Source: Gudongella sp046224405 (GTDB lineage: Bacteria; Bacillota; Clostridia; Tissierellales; Tissierellaceae). Taken from it: 64,000 bases of DNA. Location of the stretch: the NCBI RefSeq assembly GCF_046224405.1, contig NZ_JBJXRK010000001.1:372001-436000 (forward strand), in the 5' to 3' direction. Positions 18,446 through 26,582 of this stretch are shown one piece after another (positions within the stretch are counted from its first letter, which is position 1; every line of letters starts with the position of its first letter). A program made the position numbers and the translations under genes. Below the pieces are notes generated by a model. It worked only from the letters and a program-made list of their open reading frames with translations. It was not told the origin of the DNA and did not search any database.

Positions 18446-18462
18446 GATTTGATGGGTAAATA
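18446..18462. repeat. Target-site duplication, right copy
   Basis: Identical to 16811-16827. Joining the two flanks restores an intergenic sequence running into TATAAT (18474-18479) and the small ORF at 18496, so the element has separated that ORF from its natural upstream region. Confidence 0.85.
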
Positions 18463-18495
18463 ATGTTCATCAAACTATAATTAGGAGGATATGCC

Positions 18496-18582
18496 ATGAC
18501 TTCATTAAGACCCATAGAGGATGTTTTTACAGTTGAGAAGGAGCATTGGGTAGGTAGATTCGGTAAGAACAGTTTCCGATAA
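18496..18582 (+). pseudogene. Truncated pirin-like gene fragment, 28 codons
   Basis: A 28-codon frame, ATG to TAA, preceded by a perfect AGGAGG site. Its first 20 residues (MTSLRPIEDVFTVEKEHWVG) resemble the N-terminus of pirin-family cupin proteins, where HWVG is normally followed by DGF and about 270 more residues. Here the similarity ends after HWVG and the frame stops eight codons later. A promoter-like TATAAT lies 17 bases upstream. It is probably the remnant of a deleted gene; a functional short peptide cannot be excluded. Confidence 0.5.
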
Positions 18583-18617
18583 TCAATTTGACAAATTTTT
18601 TTGCACAATATTTATGC

Positions 18618-18663
18618 AAAAACGTACTGCTACTGCTCAAAAGAGCTAATTCAGTACGTTTTT
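18618..18663. terminator. Stem-loop terminator between the pirin remnant and xapX
   Basis: Arms AAAAACGTACTG and CAGTACGTTTTT around a 22-base loop. The T-rich flanks suit termination of the xapX gene on the minus strand and of the remnant on the plus strand. The arms match those of the palindrome at 20464-20505. Confidence 0.75.
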
Positions 18664-18677
18664 TCAATACTCTTCCC

Positions 18678-18836
18678 TTAAAATCCAAAAAACTCTATAA
18701 TTTTTGCTCCAAGAAAAATCCCGACAATCCCCATTATTCCGGGAAGGGTTGGTGGTGCAGGCAATGGCAGCTTCAAGGCAGTAAATACTCCTCCTGCAAC
18801 AATTCCAGTTATAAGGGCTAAAACCGATAGGTTCAT
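18678..18836 (-). CDS. XapX-domain small membrane protein, copy 1
   Basis: A 52-residue protein with two hydrophobic segments around the proline-rich core LPLPAPPTLPG, the hallmark of the XapX domain, followed by GIFLGAKI. A GGAAGGTGAA ribosome site precedes the ATG at 18836. It is 79% identical (41 of 52 residues by eye) to the copy at 32554-32712. XapX proteins are of unknown function; the domain name comes from genes near nucleoside (xanthosine) use. This copy stands alone with its own terminator. Confidence 0.88.
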   Translation of the reverse strand: MNLSVLALITGIVAGGVFTALKLPLPAPPTLPGIMGIVGIFLGAKIIEFFGF

Positions 18837-19027
18837 ATATTTCACCTTCCTTCCATTACACCAATAATCATATTTGTATTAATCTCTAAGAGTTTCCAAT
18901 CTATTTTATACATATTTGGGAATCCTTTCAAGTAAGATTTTTCCTGAAATCATCCTTGTTTGTTCTGAAATGAATCCCCTTGAATGTTACTCCAATTTCC
19001 TAATGCTGATGACAAATCGACAAAACA

Positions 19028-19058
19028 ATCTAAATATGTTTAGATATTTTCTTGTCAA
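19028..19058 (-). promoter_or_regulatory. Possible promoter and operator of xapX copy 1
   Basis: A minus-strand TTGACA (19053-19058) is followed at 17 bases by ATTTAG. The latter lies inside a palindrome, ATCTAAATATGTTTAGAT (19028-19045), which could be a repressor site over the -10 region. The leader to the ATG would be about 190 bases. The call is tentative. Confidence 0.4.
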
Positions 19059-19232
19059 AGCTATTTAATTCATGATAATTTTGAGTTGATATTTTCCATC
19101 AACATGAAGATTATTGTTGTCTGTTTCCCTTGTTTTAAACATTTTAACCAGCTAAGTTTTAGGGTATATGACCATTTTTATGATAAGAATCTAACATTTA
19201 ACTGATTATTCTAAATCTTTCGAATTTTCCTA

Positions 19233-19261
19233 TTGCGACCTGTTTTCCCCTCTGTTATAAT
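19233..19261 (+). promoter_or_regulatory. Sigma-A promoter of the alcohol dehydrogenase
   Basis: TTGCGA (19233-19238), a 17-base spacer and a perfect TATAAT (19256-19261), 44 bases before the gene's ATG. Confidence 0.75.
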
Positions 19262-19304
19262 CAAGTCAAGTATTTAAATATATCAATTAAAAGGGGGATT
19301 TTCA

Positions 19305-20456
19305 ATGACGGTAAGCGGTTTCTTTATGCCGACTACAAATCTAATCGGTGCAGGAGCAATAAACACAACAGGTTCACAGCTTAAAAACCTCGGAGCCAAG
19401 AAGGTACTCATAGTGACGGATGCTTTCCTGAGCAAGATCGGGGTTGCAAAGAGAATCAAGGGCTTGATTGAAGATGAAGGCATGGAAGCAGTAATATTTG
19501 ACGGTGCCGAGCCAAACCCGACAGACAAGAACGTCGATGCAGGTTTCAAGGTTTGGAAGAAAGAGAAATGCGACTCACTGGTAACCCTTGGTGGTGGATC
19601 CTCACATGACTGCGGTAAGGGAATTGGACTTCTGGCATCAAACGGTGGGAAGATTCATGATTTTGAGGGAATCGACCAGTCCAAGAACCCATTTGTTCCT
19701 TATGTTGCAATTAATACAACTGCAGGTACAGCTTCTGAAATGACAAGATTCTGCATAATCACAGATACGAAAAGAAAGGTTAAGATGGCGATAGTTGACT
19801 GGAGAGTAACTGCAAAGGTTTCCATAAACGATCCTGAAGTAATGGCAGGCATGCCACCTGGACTGACAGCTGCCACTGGAATGGATGCACTTACCCATGC
19901 AGTAGAAGCTTATGTATCCACAGCAGCCACACCTATTACCGATGCGGCAGCTCTTATGGCAATGGAGCTTATAGCGGAGTACTTACCAAAGGCAGTAGCC
20001 AATGGAGATAATATGGTAGCAAGAGATAGAATGGCCTATGCGCAATTCCTGGCTGGAATGGCCTTCAATAACGCAAGTCTTGGTTATGTCCACGCAATGG
20101 CACATCAGCTTGGCGGATTCTATAATCTTCCCCATGGTGTATGTAATGCCATACTTCTACCTCACGTAGAGCAGTTCAACCTTATTGGCTGTGCTGATAA
20201 GCTAAGTGATGTAGCCGTTGCCCTTGGGGAAAACATTGATGGTCTTTCAACTCCTCAGGCAGCTCAGAGAGCAATTGACGCCATCAAGGAGCTTGCAGCT
20301 TCAATTGGAATACCTGCTGGCCTGAAGGATCTTGATGTCAATGAAAAGGACTTCGAGGTAATGGCCAAAAATGCTATGGCAGACGCTTGCCAGGCAACCA
20401 ATCCAAGGACGGCAACACTTGATGAAGTGATTCAGATATTCAAGAATGCAATGTAG
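19305..20456 (+). CDS. Iron-containing alcohol dehydrogenase (group III)
   Basis: NAD(P)-dependent alcohol dehydrogenase of the 1,3-propanediol/methanol/butanol dehydrogenase type. The 383 residues match the family length. The dinucleotide-binding GGGSSHD lies at 96-102. The metal ligands stand in canonical order: Asp194 and His198 (TGMDALTHAVEAY), His263 (YVHAMAHQLGG) and His277 (NLPHGVC). It is a monocistronic gene with its own promoter and a large palindromic terminator. The physiological alcohol cannot be assigned; a role in redox balance during fermentation is likely. Confidence 0.93.
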   Translation: MTVSGFFMPTTNLIGAGAINTTGSQLKNLGAKKVLIVTDAFLSKIGVAKRIKGLIEDEGMEAVIFDGAEPNPTDKNVDAGFKVWKKEKCDSLVTLGGGSSHDCGKGIGLLASNGGKIHDFEGIDQSKNPFVPYVAINTTAGTASEMTRFCIITDTKRKVKMAIVDWRVTAKVSINDPEVMAGMPPGLTAATGMDALTHAVEAYVSTAATPITDAAALMAMELIAEYLPKAVANGDNMVARDRMAYAQFLAGMAFNNASLGYVHAMAHQLGGFYNLPHGVCNAILLPHVEQFNLIGCADKLSDVAVALGENIDGLSTPQAAQRAIDAIKELAASIGIPAGLKDLDVNEKDFEVMAKNAMADACQATNPRTATLDEVIQIFKNAM

Positions 20457-20463
20457 CATATAG

Positions 20464-20505
20464 GCATAAAAAACGTACTGAGCATGCTCAGTACGTTTTT
20501 TATGC
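20464..20505. terminator. Bidirectional palindromic terminator
   Basis: A perfect 42-bp palindrome centred near 20484/20485 with core ACGTACTGAGCATGCTCAGT flanked by A and T runs. It serves the alcohol dehydrogenase on the plus strand and the nucleoside transporter operon on the minus strand. Confidence 0.92.
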
Positions 20506-20540
20506 CATTCAAATATATATTATATTAAGGGGAGAACAGC

Positions 20541-21461
20541 CTATTCTTCTACGTGCTTTCCTGTACCTGCCGGTGAACGTCCACCTTTCAGGCCAAACAC
20601 TATTACCAGTATTGTTACCACATAAGGAGTCATCATTACCAGCTGTGAAGGGAATACACTTTGGAATATAGTCTGGAGTGCATCAAAGAATCCAAAGAAG
20701 GCACTCCCTGCCAATGCCCCGAAGGGGTTGTATCTTCCAAATGCGTTTATTACAACAGCTATATAGCCACGGCCTGCAGTCATGTCCTTTACGAACATTC
20801 CCATCTGTCCAAGTGAAAGATATGCTCCACCAAGACCTGCAAGGGCACCACTCATGGCAACTCCGAAGTACTTGTATGCCTTTACGTTAAGACCCACTGC
20901 GCTGGCGGCATGAGGGTTCTCTCCAACCATTCTCATCCTTAGCCCCAGTGTGGTCTTGAACATGAATATCCAGCTTATTATGACCAAAGCCATTGCTATG
21001 AAGAATATCACGTTCTGCGAGCCCAGTATGGGTCCAAGGAACGGAATGCTCATTAGCCAATCCGGGTTGAAGTTTGAAAAACTCTCTACTATTTCTGACT
21101 TACCGCTCAAGCCATAAACTATGGTCAGCAACAAAGGTGTCATTGCAGCTGCCAAAAGGTTGACAGCCATACCGCTGATTGAACCATTTACCTTGTAATT
21201 TATGTGCATAACAGCATGAAGCATTGAAAATACTATTCCAAATACCACACCAAAAATCAAGCCTATCCAAGGGCTACCAGTCATCCATGCACCCATTACT
21301 GAAAAGAATGACCCTGCAAGCATCATACCCTCAAGACCAAGGTCTATTACACCGGATCTCATGGAAAATGCTCCGCCGGTCGCCGCAAGCAGCAAGGGTA
21401 CGGTTCTTCTCAAGGTTGAGGCCAGGATTGAAATTACTAAGCCTGTATCAAAATCTATCAT
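20541..21461 (-). CDS. Nucleoside ABC transporter permease (NupQ/BmpD type)
   Basis: A 306-residue permease of the branched-chain/BMP transporter class with about eight to nine helices and the family segments SGVIDLGLEGMMLAGSFF and MVGENPHAASAVGLNV. It partners the permease at 21458-22564 with a 4-bp ATGA overlap and completes the importer encoded from 25206 down. The BMP-type importers that are characterised move purine and pyrimidine nucleosides. Its last codons lie 36 bases from a strong terminator. Confidence 0.9.
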   Translation of the reverse strand: MIDFDTGLVISILASTLRRTVPLLLAATGGAFSMRSGVIDLGLEGMMLAGSFFSVMGAWMTGSPWIGLIFGVVFGIVFSMLHAVMHINYKVNGSISGMAVNLLAAAMTPLLLTIVYGLSGKSEIVESFSNFNPDWLMSIPFLGPILGSQNVIFFIAMALVIISWIFMFKTTLGLRMRMVGENPHAASAVGLNVKAYKYFGVAMSGALAGLGGAYLSLGQMGMFVKDMTAGRGYIAVVINAFGRYNPFGALAGSAFFGFFDALQTIFQSVFPSQLVMMTPYVVTILVIVFGLKGGRSPAGTGKHVEE

Positions 21462-22564
21462 TGTACCTCACCTCCGGCCACTTCATTTTTGTTTTTCTTT
21501 CCAGTTATTTTTTTGAATATGTTTAGTATCTGTCGGATCATTGTGGGTGCAGCCACAAATATTATTACCAATACCTGAATTACGTCAACAAACTCAATCG
21601 GTATTGCAGTTGTCCTACTTAAAGTTATGGTTCCTGCTCTCAGTATCCCTATCAAAAATGCAGCCGGTATTACACCAAACGGACTGTAGGCAGCCAAAGC
21701 CGCTATTGATATTCCAGCAAATCCATATCCGGATGAGAATCCTTCAATGAATCTATAGTTTACACCAAGGACCATTGCAGCACCTCCCATGCCTGCAATG
21801 GCACCGCTTAGTGCAAATGTGAGTATTGAGATCTTGGAAACATTGATTCCCGCAACCTCAGCAGCTCTCCTATTATTTCCTGTTACCTTGACCTCATAGC
21901 CGAAAACTGTTCTATCAAGCAAATACTGAATAACAATTGCCACAACAATGACAATCAAAATTGCTATGGTCAGCTGGGTTTGTGGCACAAGTCGCATCAG
22001 CTTTGCACTATCAGCTATTCTCTCCGTCTGTCCAACTCCGCTTCCCTCTGGCTTAAGTGGTCCGTTTGCCAGGTAGCTGGTGAAAAGTATTATTACGTTA
22101 TTTAGCATCAGAGTCAGTATTATTTCACTGGCCCCAGTGTAGATCTTTGCAATTGCAACAAGTCCTGCGATGATTCCCCCTGCTACGAATGCCATGAGCA
22201 GTGCAAGTGGAATATGCACAACACCTGGTAGGTTGGTCACATAGGCTCCCACAAGAGCAGCAGCCATTGCACCCGCATACAGCTGTCCTTCAGCTCCAGT
22301 ATTGATCATCTTTACCTTGTATGCCAATGCAAATGCTATCCCTGTGAACATCAACGGTGTTGCCTGACTTAGTGTCAAGGCGAATCCCTTTATGGTACTG
22401 AAGGATAACCCAAATATTGCCTTGTAGGTTTCAAAGGGTGAGTATCCTGTCACCCAGATGAAAACTGCTCCTAAGATAAGTGAAAACACCAATGCAAAGA
22501 AGGAATTTACAATTGAGTTTCTCATATTTGAATACTTGCTACTCTTCAAATTATCCAGTCTCAT
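21458..22564 (-). CDS. Nucleoside ABC transporter permease (NupP type)
   Basis: A 368-residue permease, the second membrane subunit of the BMP-type importer. It shows MINTGAEGQLYAGAMAAALVG near residue 85 and VTGNNRRAAEVAGINV in the middle, the equivalents of motifs in the partner permease. It lies two bases after the ATPase gene and overlaps the next permease by four bases. Confidence 0.9.
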   Translation of the reverse strand: MRLDNLKSSKYSNMRNSIVNSFFALVFSLILGAVFIWVTGYSPFETYKAIFGLSFSTIKGFALTLSQATPLMFTGIAFALAYKVKMINTGAEGQLYAGAMAAALVGAYVTNLPGVVHIPLALLMAFVAGGIIAGLVAIAKIYTGASEIILTLMLNNVIILFTSYLANGPLKPEGSGVGQTERIADSAKLMRLVPQTQLTIAILIVIVVAIVIQYLLDRTVFGYEVKVTGNNRRAAEVAGINVSKISILTFALSGAIAGMGGAAMVLGVNYRFIEGFSSGYGFAGISIAALAAYSPFGVIPAAFLIGILRAGTITLSRTTAIPIEFVDVIQVLVIIFVAAPTMIRQILNIFKKITGKKNKNEVAGGEVQ

Positions 22565-22566
22565 CC

Positions 22567-24096
22567 CTATTCCTCCTCTATCATTGAATGACCACCTGTC
22601 ATCAATAATCCCATCTCAATGTCGGTAAGCTCTCCAGGCATTGTCTCTGAAACGATTTCTCCTTCAAACATTATCAATAGCCTGTCACTTAGTGTCTTGA
22701 CCTCGTCAAGGTCCGCTGAAATGAGAAGTATGGCAGCTCCCTTGTCTCTCAAGTCAATCATCTGCTGATGGATGTATTCCATTGCTCCTATATCAACACC
22801 TCTTGTGGGATGTGCAATTATGATCGCTTTTGGATTATGGCTGAAGGCTCTGGCAATAACAACCTTCTGCTGATTTCCTCCGGACAGTTCATCTATTCTG
22901 GCATCAACATTTGGTGCCTTTACCAGAAATTGATCCTTTAATCTATTGCCCTTGTCATTAATCTCTTTTCTTTTGAGGATTCCTCTCTTATCACAGCAAT
23001 CCGATTCCCTGTGGTATCCAAGTATCATATTTTCCTTGATGGACATTTCCTTTACAAGTCCCATGGAGAGTCGGTCTTCTGGTATATGTGCAATTCCAGC
23101 CCTTAAAAATCCATCGCTTGTTCCGATAATCTTCTCACCATCCAGCAAGAGCTCCATGGAGTCAACCTTCCTCAAGCCTGTCAATGCCTCAATAAGCTGG
23201 GTCTGACCATTCCCTTCAACTCCAGCAATACCAAGTATTTCACCTGCCTTGACATCAAAGGATACATTGTTGACCTTTTTCTTACCGTCCTCATCAACGG
23301 TCAAGCCCTCCACATGGAGAGAAACTTCTCCTATGCTCTTAGCAGGTCTTCTCTTCTGCAGATTAACTTGACGTCCAACCATCATTTCTGATAGCTGGTT
23401 TGTGGAGACCTTTGAGGGATCCAAATCATCTCTGATCAATTTACCATCTCTAAGAATCATCACTCGATCAGCCAATGCTATTGTTTCCTTTAGCTTGTGA
23501 GTTATGATTACTATGCTCTTACCCTCAGCCCTTAGCCTTCTCAGTATGACGAACAAATCGTCCACCTCCTGTGGCGTAAGGACCGCCGTCGGCTCGTCCA
23601 GTATGATTACATCCGCCTTTCTGTAGAGAACCTTGAGAATCTCCACCCTCTGCTGTTCACCAACAGACAGGTTTTCAACCTTGGTGTCGGGGTCTATGTT
23701 GAACTTGAACTGAGCTATAAGGTCCCTGACCTCATTTCTGGCCCTTCTCATATCAACAAAACCGTTTTTCCCAGGCTCGCTACCAGCGATTATATTTTCC
23801 GTTACAGTAAATGCAGGCACCAGCATAAAATGCTGGTGCACCATACAAATTCCTTTTTCAATAGCATCTACCGGACGTCTAAAGTTCATCTTCTCGCCAC
23901 GATAGTAAACATCTCCAGAGGTGGGATCAGTCAATCCGTATAAAATTTTCATCAATGTGGATTTTCCAGCACCGTTTTCTCCCAGTATTGAAAGAATCTC
24001 TCCTTCATTCAGTAAAAAATCAACTTCATCTAGAGCAATGGTACCAGGATAGATCTTAGTGACCTTTTCCATTCTCACTATCTCCACCAAATTCAC
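22567..24096 (-). CDS. Nucleoside ABC transporter ATP-binding protein (NupO type)
   Basis: Tandem ATPase energising nucleoside import. In the 509-residue frame the first domain has Walker A GENGAGKST and signature LSVGEQQR; the second has the degenerate GVEGNGQTQL and LSGGNQQKV. The start is uncertain: the frame opens at a GTG (24096) that overlaps a GGAGG site, while the GTG at 24087 or the ATG at 24072 (after GGTGGAG) are better placed. The gene lies between the binding lipoprotein and the permeases. Confidence 0.92.
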   Translation of the reverse strand: MNLVEIVRMEKVTKIYPGTIALDEVDFLLNEGEILSILGENGAGKSTLMKILYGLTDPTSGDVYYRGEKMNFRRPVDAIEKGICMVHQHFMLVPAFTVTENIIAGSEPGKNGFVDMRRARNEVRDLIAQFKFNIDPDTKVENLSVGEQQRVEILKVLYRKADVIILDEPTAVLTPQEVDDLFVILRRLRAEGKSIVIITHKLKETIALADRVMILRDGKLIRDDLDPSKVSTNQLSEMMVGRQVNLQKRRPAKSIGEVSLHVEGLTVDEDGKKKVNNVSFDVKAGEILGIAGVEGNGQTQLIEALTGLRKVDSMELLLDGEKIIGTSDGFLRAGIAHIPEDRLSMGLVKEMSIKENMILGYHRESDCCDKRGILKRKEINDKGNRLKDQFLVKAPNVDARIDELSGGNQQKVVIARAFSHNPKAIIIAHPTRGVDIGAMEYIHQQMIDLRDKGAAILLISADLDEVKTLSDRLLIMFEGEIVSETMPGELTDIEMGLLMTGGHSMIEEE

Positions 24097-24123
24097 CTCC
24101 GAGTCCTATTTAAACTCTATCTC

Positions 24124-25206
24124 TTATTTCTCGTATACGTTATTTGCTGTCCATTCATCCAATTGGTCAAGATCCGTAGGAAGTACAATCACTCCATCTA
24201 TGATCTGCTGTCTTATGTCCTCAATTGTTGCAGTTACATCCTCTGGGATTTCAACATCCAATCCCTCTACATTGTAGTCTACAACCCCTTCAGCCATTCC
24301 GATCTCGGTGAAGCCTGGCTCCCAAGTTCCTTCGCTAAGTGTCTTTATCTCCTCTATTACAAATACCCAAACCTTCTTGACTGATGTGCTAAGGCTAACC
24401 TCAGGATCAACCATTGCAAGTGAGGTTCCGATTACGTATCTGTTCTTTTCCTTGGCTGCCGCGAAAACACCCTGTGACGAGCTTCCAGCGTTTGCACTTA
24501 CAACATCCGCACCTCTTTCATACATGACAAGTGCCAATTCCTTGGCTGTTACCGGGTCGTTGTAGCCACCTATGAAGTTTGTGAGAATCTCAACATCTGG
24601 GTTTACGTATTTTGCACCTGCCAGGAATCCTGTTGCCTGCGCTCTTGAAACAGGTGTGTCCATTGCAATTGTAAAGCCAAGTACGTTCTCTGGATTGCTA
24701 AGTGGGAATCTCTCGTCCTGTGTTGCAATTCCTGCCAATACTCCTGAAAGGAAGTGCTGTCCAGGATTTGATGATGCAATGCTATGAATGTTGTCATATC
24801 CCTCTATCTTTTGGTCAAGCATTGTGAATCTCTGCTCAGGATAATCATCCGCAACCATTTTCAATGCCTCAACCTGCTCTGTACTCACTGCTATTATTGT
24901 AGCGTATTCTCCTGCATCTGCAAACATTCTAAGCTGTGTTTCAAACTCTGATATGTCCTTTGGCTCTGCATAGTCAAACTCTGCGTCATACTGCTCTGCT
25001 GCCATTTGCACTCCCTGGAATACCTCGTCGTTGAAGCCGTTATCTCCAAGTCCGCCTACTCCAAGTATTGCTGCAAACTTCAATTTTCCGCTTTCCTCTC
25101 CTGTGTTTCCTTCCTCAGGAACCTCTGGAGCCTGTCCGCCACATCCTGTCAACAGTGATATCAACAGTACACTTACAATTAAACCAAATAGAATTTTCTT
25201 TTTCAT
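24124..25206 (-). CDS. BMP-family nucleoside-binding lipoprotein
   Basis: Extracellular receptor of the nucleoside ABC importer. Its 360 residues start with a lipoprotein signal ending in Cys22 (LLTGCGG). The mature domain shows the BMP-family features GVGGLGDNGFNDEVFQG and DVVSANAGSSSQGVF. The ATG at 25206 follows GGAGGAGAACTC and is preferred to the upstream in-frame start at 25224. A long leader and a candidate operator precede it. Confidence 0.92.
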   Translation of the reverse strand: MKKKILFGLIVSVLLISLLTGCGGQAPEVPEEGNTGEESGKLKFAAILGVGGLGDNGFNDEVFQGVQMAAEQYDAEFDYAEPKDISEFETQLRMFADAGEYATIIAVSTEQVEALKMVADDYPEQRFTMLDQKIEGYDNIHSIASSNPGQHFLSGVLAGIATQDERFPLSNPENVLGFTIAMDTPVSRAQATGFLAGAKYVNPDVEILTNFIGGYNDPVTAKELALVMYERGADVVSANAGSSSQGVFAAAKEKNRYVIGTSLAMVDPEVSLSTSVKKVWVFVIEEIKTLSEGTWEPGFTEIGMAEGVVDYNVEGLDVEIPEDVTATIEDIRQQIIDGVIVLPTDLDQLDEWTANNVYEK

Positions 25207-25516
25207 GAGTTCTCCTCCAAGCATTTTAGTTTTGATATTCCTTTTAAGACATCGTATTCGCCATGAACATAAATCGTTTTCCTGTGAGTTTCATTCCCCC
25301 TTTAAACAATTTCATGCTATTTGACATTGCTGAGCATCTTTTCGATGCTTCAGTGCCATAGAATTCTCTAATTGTACACCATAGCCTTGATAATCATCCC
25401 TCATATGGATTTAATCTTCTGTTTCCCAGGTGGATGGTGTAGTTATTACCCTTTTGATTTTAAGCTATACTTCCGGTTCAAAATTTGTTAAATTCAAAAT
25501 ATTCTGGTTGGTCATT
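25207..25516 (-). other. Long 5' leader of the nucleoside transporter operon
   Basis: If the promoter at 25543-25572 is used, the mRNA has about 330 untranslated bases. They contain a stem CTGAGCATC/GATGCTTCAG (near 25330-25351, one bulge) but no T-run terminator, and I recognise no purine or other known riboswitch core. No protein-coding gene is visible here. Confidence 0.4.
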
Positions 25517-25531
25517 GGTTGTCCAACAACC
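25517..25531. promoter_or_regulatory. Candidate operator for the nucleoside transporter
   Basis: GGTTGTCCAACAACC, a perfect 6-bp inverted repeat with a 3-base centre. It lies at about +5 to +19 relative to the predicted start of the transporter transcript, a typical repressor position. The GntR regulator encoded divergently is a plausible binder. Confidence 0.5.
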
Positions 25532-25542
25532 ACCATGGATAT

Positions 25543-25572
25543 ATGATATCATGCAGATAAATGCCTTGTCAA
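25543..25572 (-). promoter_or_regulatory. Promoter of the nucleoside transporter operon
   Basis: TTGACA (25567-25572) with an 18-base spacer to TATCAT (25543-25548) on the minus strand. Confidence 0.6.
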
Positions 25573-25707
25573 TTAATCTAATACAATATTCTAAAAGTTT
25601 CTTTAATTTAATATCTTGAGCCATTTTTATTCGTTCAATCAGTGATTTTTTCCTTTGTTTTGTCCATGTTTCTTGTCAATTATCCGGCTTTCATCCATTA
25701 CCAACTC

Positions 25708-25736
25708 TTGACAATAGGTTTGTTTATATACTAAAC
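25708..25736 (+). promoter_or_regulatory. Promoter region and palindrome before the GntR gene
   Basis: TTGACA (25708-25713) lies 62 bases before the ATG. The -10 region coincides with an inverted repeat GTTTATATACTAAAC (25722-25736; arms GTTTA/TAAAC), which may be an autoregulatory site. The -10 hexamer is poor. Confidence 0.4.
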
Positions 25737-25775
25737 TTAAGTCAATAAATTCAACTGTAAGGAGTGTTTGTATTC

Positions 25776-26501
25776 ATGAAATTGACCAATAGAAGCCTGT
25801 CTTCACAGGTTAAAGAGGCTATTGTAGCTATGATTAATGAGTCAAGCTTCATGAGCAAATTACCTTCAGAGAACAAGCTTGCAGCCCAGCTGGGCGTCAG
25901 TCGAAACACTGTTCGGGAAGCACTGAAGATCCTGGAAAACCAGGGGCTGGTAATTTTGCGTCATGGAATCGGAACATTTGTAACCAGTTATAATAGCAAT
26001 GATAACATCAGATACAATATCGCGCAGCTGGACAGTACAACCAAAATATTGGCCGAGCATGGCTACGTTCCCGGCACAAAGAGCGCAAGCCACGATATCA
26101 GAAAGGCAAATGACAGGATATCAAAGGACCTTGGCAGCGATTCACCCATGGATGTGCTTTATATCGAACGTGTAAGGACCGCTGATGATGTTCCCATTGT
26201 TTTTGTGGAGGACTATATCCCCTACCAGGAGGGCATGGTGGAAAAGTTCGAAGAAAACTGTAACGCATCCCTGTTTAGATTCCTAGACAAGTATACCCCG
26301 GTTTCATTTTCAAGCTGCTCGATCCATGCAGTGTTAAGCGATGAAAGACTAATGGATAAGCTTTGCCTCCATGAGCCCAAGGCCCTTCTGCTGCTGCAGC
26401 AGATGCACTATTCCGCCCAGGGAGTGCCTGCATTTTATTCTGACAGCTATTTCTTGACTGACAGGCTGGAGTTCAATATTATCCGCAGATTCATAGATTG
26501 A
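25776..26501 (+). CDS. GntR-family regulator, HutC/UTRA type
   Basis: Transcriptional regulator with an N-terminal winged helix (residues about 5-70, LPSENKLAAQLGVSRNTVREALKILENQGL) and a C-terminal UTRA ligand-binding domain. The ATG at 25776 is chosen because the upstream GTG at 25764 overlaps the GGAG site. The gene lies between the divergent nucleoside transporter and a downstream amidohydrolase, so it probably senses a purine or related metabolite and controls one or both. Confidence 0.88.
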   Translation: MKLTNRSLSSQVKEAIVAMINESSFMSKLPSENKLAAQLGVSRNTVREALKILENQGLVILRHGIGTFVTSYNSNDNIRYNIAQLDSTTKILAEHGYVPGTKSASHDIRKANDRISKDLGSDSPMDVLYIERVRTADDVPIVFVEDYIPYQEGMVEKFEENCNASLFRFLDKYTPVSFSSCSIHAVLSDERLMDKLCLHEPKALLLLQQMHYSAQGVPAFYSDSYFLTDRLEFNIIRRFID

Positions 26502-26582
26502 TTCCGTCTCTTGGAGAGGAATATATTTTTTTACTTCAGAGATGTAGGACGACCAACTTTGTTTATGGAAACGAGGTAAATT

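Larger units (their letters stand above)
18837..19304. other. Intergenic region between divergent xapX and adh
   Basis: The 468 bases hold no convincing gene in either direction. Two elements are described separately: a promoter with palindrome for xapX (19028-19058) and a promoter for the alcohol dehydrogenase (19233-19261). Confidence 0.6.

Noticed and set aside
18269..18540. Repeated 12-mer ACAGTTGAGAAG in the IS tail (18269-18280) and in the pirin remnant (18529-18540)
   Set aside because: Flanking sequence shows no similarity, and the insertion ends and target duplication are already defined elsewhere, so it is probably chance.
25270..25325. Short frame MKLTGKRFMFMANTMS in the nucleoside transporter leader as a leader peptide
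   Set aside because: The ribosome site is too close to the ATG, there is no relevant codon run and no terminator follows.
25207..25560. Possible purine (guanine/adenine) riboswitch before the nucleoside transporter
   Set aside because: The conserved loop and junction sequences of the purine aptamer were not found; only a simple stem-loop is visible.
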